Source: Nautilus pompilius (taxonomy: Eukaryota; Mollusca; Cephalopoda; Nautilida; Nautilidae). From it: DNA of 64,000 nt. Under the pieces are notes generated by a model. It saw only the letters and a list, made by a program, of their open reading frames with translations. It ran no database searches and was not told the origin of the DNA. The stretch is from contig JACATO010000991.1 in the NCBI GenBank assembly GCA_018389105.1, positions 1,220,396 through 1,284,395 of the forward strand. The letters are read 5' to 3'. Position numbers and translations under genes: made by a program. Shown in pieces: positions 27,501 to 42,500 of the stretch. Position 1 is the stretch's first letter, and the number at the start of each line of letters is the position of its first letter.

Positions 27501-30500
27501 CTAGAGAATGAGAAAACCTTTTTTTGATATCTTGTTATTTCATGGCTGTTACATAGTTTAAGTCAATAGGCTTCTGAGTAAATTGTTGTTGGTTTAGTGC
27601 AATTAAAGGTCTTTTGAAAAGAGATTTATTAAACAAAATTTTACTTTTGAATATTCAAAAACAATATTAAATCAGAATCAGCCATCAGATAGTTTGGAAG
27701 ATTCTTATGTAGAATCAAAGAGATGAATATAACCGAAATTTATACATGTTTATGTGAAAATTACTTTTGTTACAAGTAACTTGAATGCTTTTGCTTAAAA
27801 TAAATGTACAGTTATAGTCATTTAGGTTGTTTTTAATTTTTGGCATCTGGGACCATTTTTTGTGGAATGGGCCTTGACATTTAACATTTTTCACTAATGT
27901 GAAAGTGTCAAACATCTCTGCTTTATCACAGGCTGAACAAAGGCTATCATCAAAAAAAAATTTAAAAAGCAGTGAGACTATTAACCAAAAAAATTGTTTC
28001 TGTCCATATGCAAAGGAAATATATATATTACAGCAAAGCTGAAAGAACACTCTTAAGGGGGTAGCATCCTTTTACTCATCAATGAGAAATCAGATGTATG
28101 TGACAGCTCCATTAGCATAAGCATGCAGATTCACTAGTTATATATTATATTTCGACTTTTAGCATAAGAAAAACAAAATTATTTTATGAGAAACCTAAAC
28201 ACACAATTTGCTAGCACTTACGCAGAAATTCATTTTTTCTAAATAAAAATGTAATAAAAAAGCCTGCTAATATTTGGTAGTTAAGTTTAATAATATACAG
28301 TACATTATCAATTGAAAATGTTTACACACAGTAACATAACTAATCTTTAAAATATTGTTGCCACAATAATTGAAAGTGATAGAAATGTTTTTAAACTTAT
28401 ATATATTTTTAAATTCCTTGCTTTATTGCATAATTTTACCCCCCAAATACAAAATTACATATCTATGGCAAGTTTTATAAGTTGTCTGTGGTGTTACACA
28501 CATTTCCCAGTGTCTAATATCATAGCAGGACAGCGTGGCAGAAACGTTTCTGAAGACTTATTTTGCCGGTTTCCATTTGCTCGCAATTTACCAATGTAAA
28601 AAAACAAAAACCATACATCAAAAAAACTAACTTTCAAATCCATGCCCCCCCTTTTTTTTCTTTGACAATAATCAGTAGATTTTTGTTATTTTACTACGCA
28701 GAAATTTGGAAGAGATTAAACAGTTGGAATCGCCAACATATTTTATGTTGCTACCTTTCTTTATTTGAAAAAATCTGCTATTCTGTTGCTCAACTTGAAG
28801 AAATCTGCTATTAAACATAGAATCTACTTGGAAAAAGAAAAAAAAAACATTGCTCAAGCAAGCTTCCAGACTCAAACATAAATCAGCTAATATCAATATA
28901 AAACCAATTATCCAGCTGAGACCTTCTTCCAACATTAATTTAAAAAAAGCATCCTTGATGAGACCACTCCACACAAAGGTCCTAATCAGTTCTTCAACTA
29001 TAGAATGACCACTAACTACAAAAGATGTAATCAGATAATCTGAATGAGACCAGTTGGGGAAACTGGGTCATCAGAGAATATTTAGACCATATTTCCTGTA
29101 ACTTCATTTTTGGTTGATGCAAAAACATAACTAGACTTATGTAGCTAACAGTTGACACAGCAAATCACATCTTTTTTTTTTAAATCTTTTTGTGTGGAGA
29201 TTGCGTAAGTGGTGCGTGTGAAAGTTCATGTATGCGTGTTTATCTCCGAGGAGAAAGGATTGGAGTTGGTGGCCGAAGCTGTGTAGGGGCCAAAGCCCGG
29301 TGTGGAGCAAGCTCCCGTTAAGGCCTAAAAGGCTGGGTTGAGGCACCTAAGCACCTCCTGTAACTGGCCACCGAAGCAACCAGGGTGGGGGGGTGACCGC
29401 TTCCCCAGCCAAAAACCAATCTTGAGAAAAAAGGCTTCAGCACGTCAAGTCCGAATGCTGCCCTATCCTACTGTAGGTTTATAGTACTACCACCAACATC
29501 ACAAATCTTCAGTTCATCAGGTCACAATAAATTTTAGACAAACAGGGAAAACTTCAAAATTTTTAGCCTTAAAAAACGTTTATAGATTGCACCACAGTTG
29601 TATGATATTAAAGCATGCAAAACCTAAAAGAGAAACATTTCCCATTGATTTATTTTCCCCTAGCGAGATTCAAAAGCTTGTACCATGCAAGAAAAAATAA
29701 AGATTCTTACAACTTGTCAATATAATGGAATGAAATATCAGGATCATTTTAAATCAATCCTCAGCAAGAAAAAAATAAATCTTTAACAAAAATCTTTCCA
29801 AACCCAGTGTTCTGGGGTAAAATCTTTAAACATGTGGTGCACACTTAAATAAATGTTGTAATGAAGTTGTTGAGTGAAATTCCAGGTTTGAACAATGAGA
29901 CAACTCCATAAACACACTGACTAACACTGGTGACAATTCTTGCAGACTTGAACTAAGCATACTATTAGTCTGGTAGTGTTGTTGATTTCCAGATAAACCT
30001 ATAGAAAATTCCAATATACAGTGCCCTTCCATAATTATTTAATGCAATATGTTAATCTGCTGCAAAAAATGGCAAATAATGGCAATAAAGAGAAATTCTT
30101 TATTAACACTTGATCCAACCAGAGCCTCTAATGTGATAGTGAATCAAGATTGCAGAAATGTTGAATGTGTTTATTCTTCTTCCAGAATGTCATCATAGAA
30201 GTGTGCCATGTTGCTCCATCATTTTGAACCTGGTAGATTGGTAGATGTACCTTTAAAATGGCAATATACCAAGTATTAGAATTAAGATATCTTTGACAAA
30301 TATCAGTTCTGCTTTTTCAAGATGACAGACTATGGCCCATACCATGATACTTATTTCCATACTTGACAAGTTGAAGATCTTTAGATTTTTTCTAAACTTA
30401 GATGCAACCTTCAGATGTAAATTGCTGAAACCTGGACTCACTGGAGTAAAGTATGGTATTGCTAAACATCCTCTAACCAGACATTTTGAAGTGTTTTATT

Positions 30501-33500
30501 TCTATTGAATGCAAGCTTTTTTATCTGCTATGCTCTATCTGTAGGCAAGTCAGATATGGCACTAGGCTGTTCTCTGGCTCATGTCTGTTGCATGAGCTAT
30601 GCTCACAAGAGTATGCAGATGACATGTAATGGCACATTCTTATTGAGGTTCACTGTTGAAGGCCTTCCAGGTTGCTATTCTGCAGCAGTGACATTCACCT
30701 TGGTGTACTTAATGATAATATTGGCCACTGATCCACATAAAATACCAAGATCTTGGGCAAATTGTTGTTGACTCCAGTCACTCTAAACAACCTATAAGCA
30801 CAATATCATAAACAGAAACATAATGCAATCCACCAGCTTTCAGCAAGATAATATTCTTATCAACCATTCCTTTGGTTAATTCTTTCCTCCACACCATACA
30901 AATCAACTTCACCTAATATTTTTGTTTAATAATTTTCACTGAGCATTTCCTGATAAACAGAATTCTGCATAAATAATTTATTTATTTACTTTTTCATGTA
31001 ATACTTTTTTTTTCTCTTTAGATATCATGTATATATTTAGTAGAAAAAGTTTTGCCTTGCCTCCTGCCTGCTCTTATTTGAGAGTTTATGGTCTGCTCAG
31101 AAAATACCCTAAAGCGAACTGGTTAACAGAAAGTAGGGAACAAATTTTTGAGTATTTCCCCACTTTTTTTATTAACATTAACAGAACTGGTGAACCCACA
31201 TTTTACTGATCTTTTTCTGCTACCATCATCAAGGATTTGTCCACGAATAAAAAAATTGCTAATGAGAGGACCTCTTCCTGCAGTTGGAATGAAGGAACTA
31301 AGAGGCAAGCAATACAGAACAAGAACAGAGTTCACTACTACTACTGATCGTGTGCATGTGTGCGCGTGTGATATGACAGATGTGCCAGCAGCAGATAGGG
31401 GGGAATCAGGATAATGTGGCAGGTGATGAAGTCAACATGAAACAACAACTAAAAAGAGGTATCTGGCAGATGACAGCTGTAAATTCAGTTAAGGCAAATG
31501 ACAAGTGTCCTCCGAGATTATTACCTTCCAGCCTAGGCTTTAGCCAGTGGCCTAAAACCAGCTGCTTGCACAGTATTGCATTAGACACTGCATCACCTTC
31601 ACCAGGTCCAGATTTCCATTTTAACCTTTGCTTGAGCCCATGACCTGTTGGTTATTAACTTTTTAGATGTCAGATGCAGAACATTGTCAAAATCTATGTT
31701 AATTACTTTAAGGATGCATGCAAACATTGTCATTCCATATCTTGCTTGAAATAGAAAACTCTCAGAAAGTATGCCCAATTTTACTTTCCATATGAATACG
31801 TACGTACCACATTTCATAAAGCAAATTTGCAGCATCCTGCATGTAGCATATTTGGGAGGCTTAAATGATCTACAGTCTATTTAGATGTCCAAGGTTCTAT
31901 TCTTTTAAACTTCAATTGGATAACTTAGTCATTTTTTATGAGCACAGTAAACGTAACCAATCTTCTGAGAGTGAAGATTTATATGCAGAATGTGCCTGCA
32001 GATATCATTGCCCTATCCTGCCAGTGTTACCTAAAACTAGCTGCTAATATTAAATGATTTGTGTCTGACAAGCAGGTCGGATATCTAGCCCAGAAGCTAT
32101 GTATTTCAGCATCAGTTAATTGTATGATATACAATCTGTAATTACATGTGAGAGTAAATTTCATTGTCTAACATGTTTCATTTGAAAAAATGGGAATGTT
32201 TAGAATTACACGCAATTTTGTTTGTTTCTAATTTCTGTAAATAAGATGCAGTTTGTCCATATTTTATGCAGCACTGCATTCAAATTCAGAAACTAGGTTT
32301 TGCACTTATTTTCCAAAAAAACCCTGATATCACCAAAACACTTTTATAGAAAGTGTTTTTTTTTTTACCATTTTATTCATTTTGCTTTAAATTTCCAATG
32401 GTGGTCATTAATATTCTCAGTATGGACTTGTTTAAAGATATTGCTTTAAATGCTATGATTATAGCTCCATGCTTCTTTGTAACAATTAGACAAACCACAG
32501 AATTACATTTCCTTAAACCATACAGCAACTAAGCTCTAGCCTCATCTCAGATGATCTTCTCTTCCACTGTTTTGTTTTTAAAGGTTTCTCTAAAAAGCCA
32601 CTGAATCAAGCCTAGCTGCCATCATTTCACTGTGTGAAATCATGCTCTAAATACATGCAATTTTAAGCAATGTTTTTCCGACCTAACTGAAAGAGTAACA
32701 TTTTTTTGTTTTTAAGATGTTACAGAAAAAAACTAAAAAAATTGGTAATCTCAGCAAGTGATATAAATTATTGAGCACTGTTACAGACAGACCATCATCC
32801 CATGTAAAACAATGACAATAAAATAAATGCAACTGCTAATCATCTCTGGCATTTAGAAGTGAAAGCTGTTCTTCACAGATGTGCAGAATTATTTACCAAA
32901 TTTGTTGCTACTTGACAATGAAAGAACTATGACAAATGTCACTGCCTAACTTAGTAGACAGTGTGTCTGCAGAAAATAATTCATTAAGCCACATTTATTT
33001 TAAATATAAAACATGAATAATCGGTTACTAATCGGAACAAAAATATGAAGAATTTTTACTTAGGCAACACAAACTAAGATGTGTTTTCTGACCTTTCTGA
33101 TCATCACAAAGTCACTTGAAATACCAACTGCCTTAAAAGCTAGCATGCCGGATTGACAACTATTAAAGATTTTTTTTTTTTTTTTGAATTTGTAGGCGTA
33201 CCGTGTAATATTCTTTTAGTGCCAATCTGAAAACCAATGGAAATTTGGTAAGGGTAGATAGATACGTGATTAACACCATCAGAAACAGGTAAATATAATG
33301 CAATATGAACAACTAATTTAGCCAAGAAAATTTCTGACAATTTGAATTCCACTCAAACAGTATGAAACCATAATATAACTACAGACCTAATGCTTTTTTG
33401 GCAAGCAAAAGTACAATAACTTAACCCAGCAATGGAAATCTAAACAAATACTTTTGCTCAAAGCAGACATTTTTCACTTAGATTCAGCAAAGCTGAGAGT

Positions 33501-36500
33501 CCCTCACCAGCCAGTGATGCATATTTCCTCCCACATCTAAAAATTAAAAGTTCTAGTAGAAATTTCCCTGCTGAAGTCAAAAGTGAGAGTCCCCCTCAAT
33601 GCATGCTAGGTATTGCTCTTTAGCAAGTAACTGTGGCACCATGTTTCTTCACCAGATTTTTCTCCAACAGCCTCCTTTGTAAAGACTGATGTACAGTACA
33701 ACTAACAACTCTAATGCATGATTCAGAGACCAATTATCGTGTAAAGAAAGTATTCATTGTTCACATGCAAAGGACAGTTATGTTCAAATGTATTTTCACC
33801 ATATTAAAAACTAACAAAGCTTTTAATATTTACTTGTCTGATCTAAACCATTTGTAACTAAGTACCCTACATAATTACTCTTTGCAGCAAACAATAGAAT
33901 TATTTAAAAAATTTTAATTTGCCGTGTTGGTAGAAGGGACATAATTTAGTATAACATCAAAGAATTTGGTACACTTGGCAGCTACATCAGTGGTTCAAGC
34001 ACAAAATTATCTATCAGCAATAATTAGTTCAATTTCTTTTAAAAATACCTAGACTGAAAAAATACATTGAATACTAGATGGCAAGTTGAGCCGAGACACC
34101 AAGTAACAAAGTTTGCACTTACCCCCTCTACAACTTAGAATGTATTCTAGGTATATGATGCCCGGTTTAAACTAGATCTCTTTTTTGCCTACACATACAA
34201 GCCGTTCCAGCTTGTACCGATTCTCACTGTACATTAATCAATCCTTTAACTTCAGTAACTCCAAAATAAAAAATAGCTACATCAATTTTTTTAAAAGTAC
34301 TTTAAATTATTTCCCAGCAGATTACTTGTTGAACATAAGATTCTTTTAAACAATACCTAGCAAAACAAGAGAAACTCTTTTTTAATAACAGAGTAAAGTA
34401 GAATAAAGTTCCTGCATTTAATATAAATATTGTCATAAAAAATTGTTGGTGACCATCATGAATATTTAATTATTCCATTTCATCCTGCCTAAGAAACTAC
34501 TAGATTTATTAAATACTTATTTTTATCCAATCATTTGAGAAGTACAGCAGTGCTTCAACTTAGCGTTTTGGCTATCTGCATTAAAACACAAACACACGCT
34601 GTTATTACAGTTAAAACATGCATGTGAGACTGATGTTAATTAAAGCTGTCAAAAGGAAAACCTCATTGTTACTTGGACAATAAGTACAAGTGTAAGAAAG
34701 AAAAACAATAAAAGGTGAGAGGAGGAAGAGCAAAGGTTTCGTGGTTGTGTAATCGGGAAGGGCTTGTGGCACAGCAGTTAGTCTACTGGACTGCCAAAGC
34801 TGAGGGCCTGAGTTTGATTCACTGTGAAGACTGACTTCATTTGACATACCTCCCTGACAGCATAGTTCCTTCCCTCTTCTTCACCAGCTGGTCATTTCCT
34901 CCCACATCTAATAATATGGTTCTGGTATGGATTTTCTTGCCAAAGTCACGAGTACAGAGACTCTCAAGACACCAGATGGCACTAAGCTCCCTCATCAGGT
35001 TTGTTACCCATGTAGAGATATCTTTAATTACAAAGATGCTAATAATAAAGAAATATTTGTGTGAATGTGTTTTCAGCCTTTCATGCAGTTTTCGAAAATG
35101 TAGTGCTACAATTTCAATACAAACAGAAATATATCTATATTCATGTACAGTTCTCTAAAGATTTTAATGAAAAATTTATAAACATGCACATATAAAACAT
35201 TGGATTTGATCAGTGATTACATTGGTTTAGATGAATACATTAACACAATTCACTGGCAAAAATGTTTTCAATTTACATGATGTTAATGACTAATGAAAAA
35301 CATCTGCTCAATATTAAATGTTCTCCCATTTAGGGAACATTCAGTATAAATGTTTTAATACATATCCTGTTCAAGTTTTATTATAAATGCACATTATGTA
35401 TGATTTGTTTAATGCTTAATTAGCCACATCTAACGGTATTTTTCTTGTTCTTTAAGTACTTTTTCAATCATTTACTTTTTGCTACTTTTCACCTATATCA
35501 ATATTTTTTTTTAATTTAGTTTATTATAACTTAAAAAATTATTATATCCTGTATATGGATACCAATGTAACGGTCTGCGATTGTTCTGTGATATTATTGA
35601 GTAAAAAGTACAATTATGAACCATTCTATGTAAATAGAACACTTTTTCTGATGATCAAAAAAAAAAAAAGCAGAGAGAGATATTGCATATGTGCATGTGC
35701 AAGCATGCACACAATAGCCTATTTGGTAGTGACAACACATCACCAGCTTATTACGTGTTAAGACATGTCTTGCCTTTGTATGGCATGAAGAAGTTTCTAG
35801 TCAAATGGCAGAAACTTTGCATGAGTTTTAAAATGTCAAGACTCATCTTTATTTTTTAAAGTTGCAGATTTTGTATAAATGGATGTCACAGCAATTTACA
35901 TTCAAAGATAAAACATGAAAGAGCAAACATCTGTTGCATCTGTTGTGATGGAAACTTCAAGATTTTATGGCTGAGGTTTTTTCTCCATGCATGTTTGTTG
36001 GAAATGTTTCTTCATTGTGACAGACTGACAACTGTATTTGATGGAAAAACTAATTATTGTTACTTAGTGCACTAGTAGATTTCTTGCATTTAAAAGAATG
36101 ACTGTGAATTTATATCTAAGTTTAATTAACTGCACAAATCTATTAATACAATGCAATAGTTCATTGTACACTATACTTGTATTTGTCTTGATTTAGATTT
36201 TTCCATGGTGCAAAGGAAGCTGCTGAAAGTAGCAACAATGATGAATTGGATATTGTTCTTCCACCCCTCTGATGATCAGCATATTGACAGTGACAAGGAA
36301 AGTGATGAAAATATTCTTGATGAAGACTTTTCATTAGATGAAGTTACTGCAAGAGTTGAAATTCATGCAGATGCGGAAGATGAAGATATTGCAAGCACAG
36401 ATAACAAAGGAATGACTTAATGATGGAGGAAGAATGAAAAACTTTCCCTAGCTTCCCATTCTCTTCCTTCAAATATAGGTGAACAACAAAATAGTAAAAA

Positions 36501-39500
36501 TGGATTTGAGATATTCTGCTTATTTTTACAAATGAAATGTTAGTGCACATTACAGAGCAAAAAAAACCTACCTATACACTGTGAGAAAAAAATTCTAAAA
36601 GAAGAAATCAGTAAATCTTTGGATTGTTGCTAATCAGTATCACAGCATGGAATCTGAAAATGATTACTGATCAATAAGTGATGGCATGGAAATGCCAATA
36701 TTTGCTAAGACAATGAGTAGAGACAGGTTTTCCATCAAGAAGTACATACATTTGGTTAATAATAATAAATTAGTTCAATCAAAGGTAGCAAAAGTGCTGT
36801 ACTACTTGATATGCTTTAAAAAAATTGTCAACAGTTTGGTTTCTTGAATTTCTCAGTATAGATGAAGCTATGATTCCATATCAAGGCCTTCACAGTGCAA
36901 AACAGTTTATAATAAATAAACTTGTAAGATTTGGATATAAAATTTGGATGTTGTACACTACAAATGTCTTTCCTTGCAATTTTAGTGGTTTGCTTGCCAC
37001 GTCAGTGCGTGCCACCAAAATCAGTCATAGTAAGCCTGACATTATGGAAAGAATGGAAAGGCTTTTGGGTACTTGGATTGAGCACCAAATGAAGCAAAAC
37101 GTTTGTTAAGTCTGCATGTTATGAAATGCAAAGCATTGAGTTTGCATGAATCATTGAAGAAAATGAAAGTGATGTGAAACCTTTCCACGTGAGTCAGCTG
37201 AAAGTTTCTGTAGTTTGCCAGTACAAATTATAGCTGATGGTGGTTCTCTATGCAGGTGGTCAATGTAGATGAAACAAGATTATATTAGAAGAAAATGCCA
37301 AACAGAACTTATATTTCCCAAGACAAAAAAAACACCCCTGGTTTTAAAGCTGCAAAAGATCAGTCCACTCATCTATTAGGAGGCAATACACAGGGAGACT
37401 TAAAACTTAAACCCTTAATGGTGTATCATGTGTGGACCCACAGAGCTTATGATACTTAATTGTTATGTTACTCTTCATTTCTTTCTCTCTCTTTTCATCC
37501 AACACACATCACCACCTATTTACATTAGGGTGCATCAAACGCTCCATGATGTTTGTTTTTGACTTGTCCCTAGATTAATTTTTTCCATTATGTGAAAAAA
37601 TAACTCCTGCAAAATTTCAGCAAAATTCACATTTGTTTATGTGGGCCACCTGACATTTGAAAGTTTGAGCTGCAAAACTGCCGAATTTGGCAGGTTCAGA
37701 GACCCAATTTTTAAATATTTAAATTTCTCATAGCTACTAGCCAGATATAAGCATTTTTTTTTAAAATAGTACTTATGGAATCAATAAAAGGAAGTAAATA
37801 AACAACAAATGGCAATATTTTAGCCCAATTGACATGATTTTTTTACCACTTTACCAACATTTTTATGCAATTTTCATCTATATTACATTAACATTACATC
37901 AATTTACATGTACGGTACACTGTACATAAAGACAACATCGATGTTGTCACATCTGCAGATATGCATAAATAATTCATGTGGAAAAGTTCTGTTTTGCATA
38001 TTAACAATGATCAGATTGTTTATTTAGCTGTTAGTCTTTTTCTTGCATTCTCACAGATTTGGAAGAGACCATCTGTCTTCTTCCACAACTTGAAGAACAT
38101 TTTGGTAGTGATCCTCACTTCTTGATGCAGAGAGAAAATCAGAACTTAACTTCACTCCCCGCTCAGCACAGTCATTGATGACATTAACTGCATCAGCATG
38201 AGCTAGGGAGGCTTGATAGGTAGGAGACTCTGACCATGCTTCAACAGACTGTGCTAGAAATCATTTTTCTCACGTCTCCTTAATTCTGCTTTAGCACGTT
38301 CTTCACTCCGCTGAATTCTTTGAGCCAACACCTTATCACTTGGTCCCAATGTAGCAGTACGGTCTGTCTTCATTGATTGCAGAAACTGCAAGTCTTCAGG
38401 ATTTTTTATCAGTTTCTCTGCATTAGCTGGCCACAGCTGAAAAGTTTGATCAAGTTTAGTTTCAACTTGTCCTAATTTAGAGAGGGTAGCTGGTGAAGAA
38501 CGACGATTAACAGGTATGCTTCTCAGTTTGTTATTATCATCCTCAAGTTTATTATTTTTTCACACACCTTGCACTCTGTGATCATGGGAATGTTGGCTTA
38601 GAAGCACAATTTTTGCACACTCCCACTTTATTTGGTTCTTCGATGCACCCTTTCGAAGATGGTACATCATACAGCGTAGTACTTGTCTACATGTTGGGAG
38701 TCGTGAGCCAGTTATTTGTGAATCATCACCAGTAATGCCTTTTCCAAGCCCAAATATGGATTTTGCTTTACATGTCCCAGGAGTTGATTGCTGTGTATTA
38801 GTTGGTCTTGCTTTAAAGTCTGACTCTAGAGTTGATGAAGGTCCAGGTTCTGCTTTATCAGCCATGGTTGAGATCAAGAAAAAACACCAATGTACAAAAG
38901 GATGTAAATATTATAAATTGAAACCTAAGTTAAAATATACCAGTTTTTTCAAATATACCAAATAAAAAAAATGCCTACCAAACACTTTGAAATATATACC
39001 AAATTTTTTATTTTTGGTATATAAATATACCAGTTGGCAACCCTGCCTTGATCATGGACTAATTTTAGCAACATAATCATGCAATGTAAATTCCCACTCT
39101 TTAGATTGCATGTATGTTGCACGATAGGCTCTAATTTTAGTAATGTTTGTATTGACCTTAAAGGCAATAGGAAATCCCAATTTCTAAAAATTTCTCCTTA
39201 GTATTTATAAGACTGTGAAGAAGTTTTGATGCACTGTTAATGGGAAACACAAAACCAAAAAGAATTCAATTGTAAGATTGTTTCATTTGAGTCTTATTAT
39301 TGTAAATGGCAAATTGTATATTAAAATTATGTAGGAATGCAACAACAATGTCATATTATCAGACATCAATTTGGCAGCAACACAGTATTCAATGATGTAC
39401 ATCTGGAATTTGTCATTTTTCTGTAAAAATGTTGTTTTGAATGATCATGTTTGTTTCAATTAGGACTATCAAGATCAGATGTAGAAATCATAGTTTGACA

Positions 39501-42500
39501 ATTCAGAAACTTTTAATTCACTTTTATGGTATGGATTTTCATATTACCTTTTAAGCCTGCCAAATTCGACAACCTTGCAGTCAAAATTTTCAAACGCACA
39601 GTGGCCCACCTAAACCAGCTTCAGATTGACTAAGATTTTATTGTCAGTGTTTTTTCACTAATGGAAAACTTTTAGAGTAGGGACAGAAAAAAATCTGACA
39701 GAAGGAGTGTTTGATGCACCCTAATTTACATGTATTCTTATTGGAAATTATATTTCGCTTAACATGATTTCCTTTAAAATGGTGCTTTCCAGGCATGGAT
39801 TAACCGTGTTAAGTGAGACTTTACTGTAAACCAAAACAGTTTACTTATTACAAAGAGTTCTTAAACAGGAACAGAAATTTTAAAAATGAAAAAAAAAGTC
39901 TAATCTTAAAATCAACCGATTTTCTATTTTCAAAAGATTTGCTCTAAAGAAATTAAATAAAATTATGAAAGATTAGCAAGCAATATTAAAAAAAAAGGAA
40001 AATTTTCTGTCTTGTTACCCCCAAAAAAGATGATGATGGGAAAATTGCATCATTGAAAAATCTAAATGGTGTTCAAAATTTCTATTACTTTTCAGGTGGT
40101 TCTTATTTGTTTTGTGTTTTTTTTAACCAAAGAAGAATACTCCAATTACACCAGTTATAGCGAAGCTCTCAAGAGAACCGATTGTAGAAAGTCAATACAA
40201 AAGATATGATTACAACTAAGTCACGTAATTCAGATAAAGCTACAGAACCTGACAGTAATTTTCCCAGAACTTTAAAGGAAACTTCAATTTATCTCCAGCT
40301 ACTTTGTTTTAATCCATCACTACAAAAAAGGTGTTCTTCTACAGAGAACAGCTGATTATTTTTTTTTTACTTTAGCTAGTCATCTCTCTGCCCTGAAGAC
40401 CCACTTGTCCAAACCATGATGGCTTACTGCCTCATCTTAACCAAACCTCAATAGTTTGCAGACTCCTCAAGTGAAGACAGCTTGTTAAATAAACTAATAG
40501 GTCTTCTAGAATTTTAGGAACATACCTGCTAACTTATTTAGTTGATAATCAGGTGATTTATAGGAAACTGAAAATAAGTACTGTAGGTGTATGTGCATGT
40601 AAAAAGGTACAATGCTGCAATAAAAAATAAAAACAAATGTAGTATCAAACTGGTGTCATCCTTTTATCAACAACTATTGCTAGAGGTGTTCTCCTAGATT
40701 CAGTTATGGATCCCTTCATGATTTTGATAGTTTAGCAGACATAAATATTAAGAATTTTACAGATAACAATTGATAACAAAATAGAACTTCCAGATGAACA
40801 TTAATTTATTGTAAAATGGAAAACAGCTAAACATTCAAAACTGTAAAATTATTCAACAGGAAATATAATCAAGTAAAATTATTATTATTTGGAAGTTTTA
40901 AAAGTTAAATATTTAATATTGGCCAATTGTGCTACTTAATGAGAGTAAGTAGTAGTTTTTCACAAACATATTAGTTTTTATATCATTTACATTTCTTTTG
41001 CAGTTTGAAATATAGATATGAAATCATTTAAAAGTACATCAAAATTTTGAACTAGCTAAACTACAAAAGTTTAAAATAAAGTCAAAACTTTAGAATACAT
41101 TCCAGTATTTAAAGCAAACAAAAAAAAATGTTTATAATATTTATTTAGCCTGAAATACTAAAGGTTTTCAAATGGTAGCTAATAAACAAAGATGCTTAAT
41201 AATTAAAAAATAGAATTATGGCATAATATTAAAATTTCAATACAAGTCTTAAATAAACGGAATACAAACAAGCTGCCAATAGTTGTTTTATTCAGTAAAG
41301 ATTTTATGAAGCACACTACCAAGCAATTGTCAAAATACTTTTAAATTATGGTAAAGAAAGTTTAAACAAATTCCATGTTACTGTCTGCTAAATTGACCCT
41401 GTTGTCATTGAGCTTATCTGCTGAGCCACTGTTATTTTTTGATTGAAAAATTCCACAAGAAATCATCAAACAAGTGTTAATAATAAAAGCAACAATAAAG
41501 ACAAGGGCTTTCCCATTACCTTATTTTTAGTAATACAACTAAAGTAATGAACCTACATTTCAGCAACCCTGTCACCATCAGATGGATGGATCTAGTTCTG
41601 AGGAAGACTGTTTTGGGGTACAATTTTTTTAAAAAAACCAAATAATTTAGCTAGATCTTATGCAGTTTGTTAAATTTGACAGAATTTTATTGTACAAGCT
41701 ATTAAATCCCATTAAGTATAGTTCTGTCTGATAGAAAATAATATAAAGATCACTTAATAAGAAAAAAAAATATATATATATATGAATGTGCTGAATGCTC
41801 AATAACTGTTGCTGGGTATTTTACTGTGTGCTTACAGGACCTCTGGTACTTATATTATACAATCACCAAGCTGCTTGCAATGAAATGCAACAAAACAAGT
41901 AAAAATAAATGAAAAGACTGTGCCTCACAGTTCCAAAGCCTGATGTATTTTCCAAAAATAGAACCAAAAATTAAAAACTGCTTCACTGACTATTTCCAAT
42001 TTACTACCAATAAAAATACAACAAATACATTTTTAACAAATTCAACTAAGTAGAAAGATTTAATTATCCAAAGTTTTAGATACAACGTCTAATATCACCA
42101 GAATTATTTTGGAAATATGAGTGAGTCACCTCTGAGAAAAAAAAATAGCCATCAATATCATTCTTAAATCAATTAATACTGTCACCATTAGTTACATTTG
42201 TCTGTCATTATTGCTAGCTTAAGATAGTCTTTCCAACTCATTATATACAAAGTGCTTATAAGAAACCCTGGTGAAAGAGAATGTTAGGTAACCTATAGAG
42301 ATAAAAATTGTATTCAAATTAACTTTATTCTTCATGGCTAGAGTCACACATAGATCATAAATGACTACTCTTCAGAGCTAAAGACTATAAATGTGGCTAT
42401 TTTAAATACATTATTTCACTATAAGCAGAAAAGTATCATGCTGCTGCTGTTTTTGTTTTTACTGGATTTTAATTTTAAATTAATTTCAAATGGTATCAAA

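Noticed and set aside
34110..34132. 23-nt microexon with a strong GTAAGT donor (YILSCRG)
   Set aside because: The acceptor is poor and the phase breaks the chain between the 40.5 and 26.95 kb exons.
34757..34830. tRNA gene
   Set aside because: Boxes A and B are present but the cloverleaf is broken and the sequence continues into the SINE body.
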